This document shows positions 35,181 through 35,840 of a stretch of DNA of 35,840 nucleotides, piece by piece. Origin of the DNA: Sphingomicrobium sp. (GTDB taxonomy: Bacteria > Pseudomonadota > Alphaproteobacteria > Sphingomonadales > Sphingomonadaceae); NCBI GenBank assembly GCA_025450755.1, contig JANWLR010000037.1, positions 1-35,840 on the forward strand, written 5' to 3'. Position 1 is the stretch's first letter. Each line of letters starts with the position of its first letter. Position numbers and translations under genes: made by a program. Below the pieces are notes generated by a model. It had not been told where the DNA came from and searched no databases. It saw only the letters and a list, made by a program, of their open reading frames with translations.

Positions 35181-35840
35181 TCAATATTTGATGGCTCCGG
35201 CAATCTTGCGAACGACGGAGCGCGGCGCAAAGCGCGTGCTGCCCGCGCCAATCTTGTTGACCACACCCGGGACCACCACCGCCTTATTCCTTTCGAGACC
35301 GTCAAGTCCCGCCGAAACGACCTCCGGTGAGTTCATTGCAACCTTGTCGAACAGGGCATTTCCCCCGAAGCCCGCGACATCGCCGAACTCCGTCCGCGTT
35401 GGACCCGGGCAAAGACAGGTGACCCGGATACCATGGGGCTTGAGTTCCTCGTGCAGAGCCTCGGTCAGCGAGAGCACGAACGCCTTGGTTGCGAAATAGA
35501 CCGCCATGTTCGGGCCCGGCTGGAATGCGGCAGTGGAAGCAACGTTGATGATGCCGCCCGACTTACGCTCGATCATCCCGGGCACGGCCGCACGGCAGAG
35601 GTCCGTCAGCGTTCCGACGTTAAGGTCGATCATCTGCCGCAGCCGTCCCGGCTCGGCCCTGGCGAATCTGCCGATCAGGCCGAAACCCGCGTTGTTGATG
35701 AGGAGGTTGACGATTTCGCCATTGGCATTGAGGTCGGCGACAAGCTTGGCTGCCGAGTCTTTCTTGGAGAGGTCGATCGCCACCGCGCGGGCATTGCCCA
35801 GCTCCGCCACCAGCTCTTTCAGCCGCTCCTTGCGCCGTGC
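35181..35840 (-). CDS. Short-chain dehydrogenase/reductase, 5' end outside window
   Basis: NAD(P)-dependent oxidoreductase of the SDR family, cut by the right edge; the frame stays open to base 35840. Visible: NNAGFG after the second strand, the catalytic Ser in NVASTAAF, and the YFATK form of the YxxxK motif, followed by CPGPTRTEF. About 220 residues are present; the N-terminal nucleotide loop (TGxxxGIG) and first helix are missing. An internal GTG at 35810 could be called as a start, but the sequence before it (RKERLKEL) continues the fold. Substrate unknown. Confidence 0.9.
   Translation of the reverse strand, partial: ARRKERLKELVAELGNARAVAIDLSKKDSAAKLVADLNANGEIVNLLINNAGFGLIGRFARAEPGRLRQMIDLNVGTLTDLCRAAVPGMIERKSGGIINVASTAAFQPGPNMAVYFATKAFVLSLTEALHEELKPHGIRVTCLCPGPTRTEFGDVAGFGGNALFDKVAMNSPEVVSAGLDGLERNKAVVVPGVVNKIGAGSTRFAPRSVVRKIAGAIKY

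Overview
The window is about 36 kb of dense, GC-rich chromosome, most likely from an alphaproteobacterium of the Sphingomonadaceae (inferred, not proven). Pointers are the rpmF-plsX-fabH-ihfA-merR cluster, a class I lysyl-tRNA synthetase, a PEPxxWA C-terminal sorting protein, a 52-residue Flp pilin, an RcnB-like periplasmic protein, a PdeM nuclease and several secreted peptidases. I see no rRNA, tRNA, CRISPR array, insertion sequence, integrase or phage gene. It reads as ordinary chromosome rather than an island.

Region 1 (1-5886) looks like carbohydrate metabolism. A type B carboxylesterase cut by the left edge, an SGNH/GDSL hydrolase and a type I mannose-6-phosphate isomerase overlap head to tail and probably form one transcript. 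A convergent ROK sugar kinase, a small hypothetical gene and a large secreted protein built like a glycoside hydrolase follow. Region 2 (6016-14354) holds a PilZ protein, a monooxygenase/Old-Yellow-Enzyme fusion of the 2-aminobenzoyl-CoA/salicylyl-CoA type, an Flp pilin with a clear terminator, an M1 aminopeptidase, an alpha/beta hydrolase, an orphan [2Fe-2S] subunit and a Gln/Asn/Arg-rich RcnB-type protein. Region 3 (14449-17612) holds a DUF885 peptidase-like protein, a PEP-CTERM protein and a small exported protein.

Region 4 (17609-25487) is information processing and lipid initiation: LysRS class I, a DinG/XPD-type helicase coupled to a SixA-like phosphatase, and the minus-strand rpmF, plsX, fabH, ihfA, merR cluster. 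Region 5 (25669-35840) holds a MAPEG protein, an M19 dipeptidase coupled to a glyoxalase-II-like hydrolase, PdeM, RpoZ, a phospholipase-D/cardiolipin-synthase-like enzyme, a PmtA-like methyltransferase, an MFS transporter, a full-length archaeal-style CDC48/VAT ATPase and an SDR cut by the right edge.

The most unusual structural feature is how genes end. Of ten convergent pairs, six overlap by exactly four bases, with the two stop codons interlocked in CTAG (four times), CTAA or TTAA, and two more overlap by 11 and 20 bases. These pairs have no intergenic room for a conventional terminator. The best candidates for undescribed biochemistry are the secreted three-part protein at 4111-5886 and the apparently inactive exonuclease-like domain in front of the DinG helicase.
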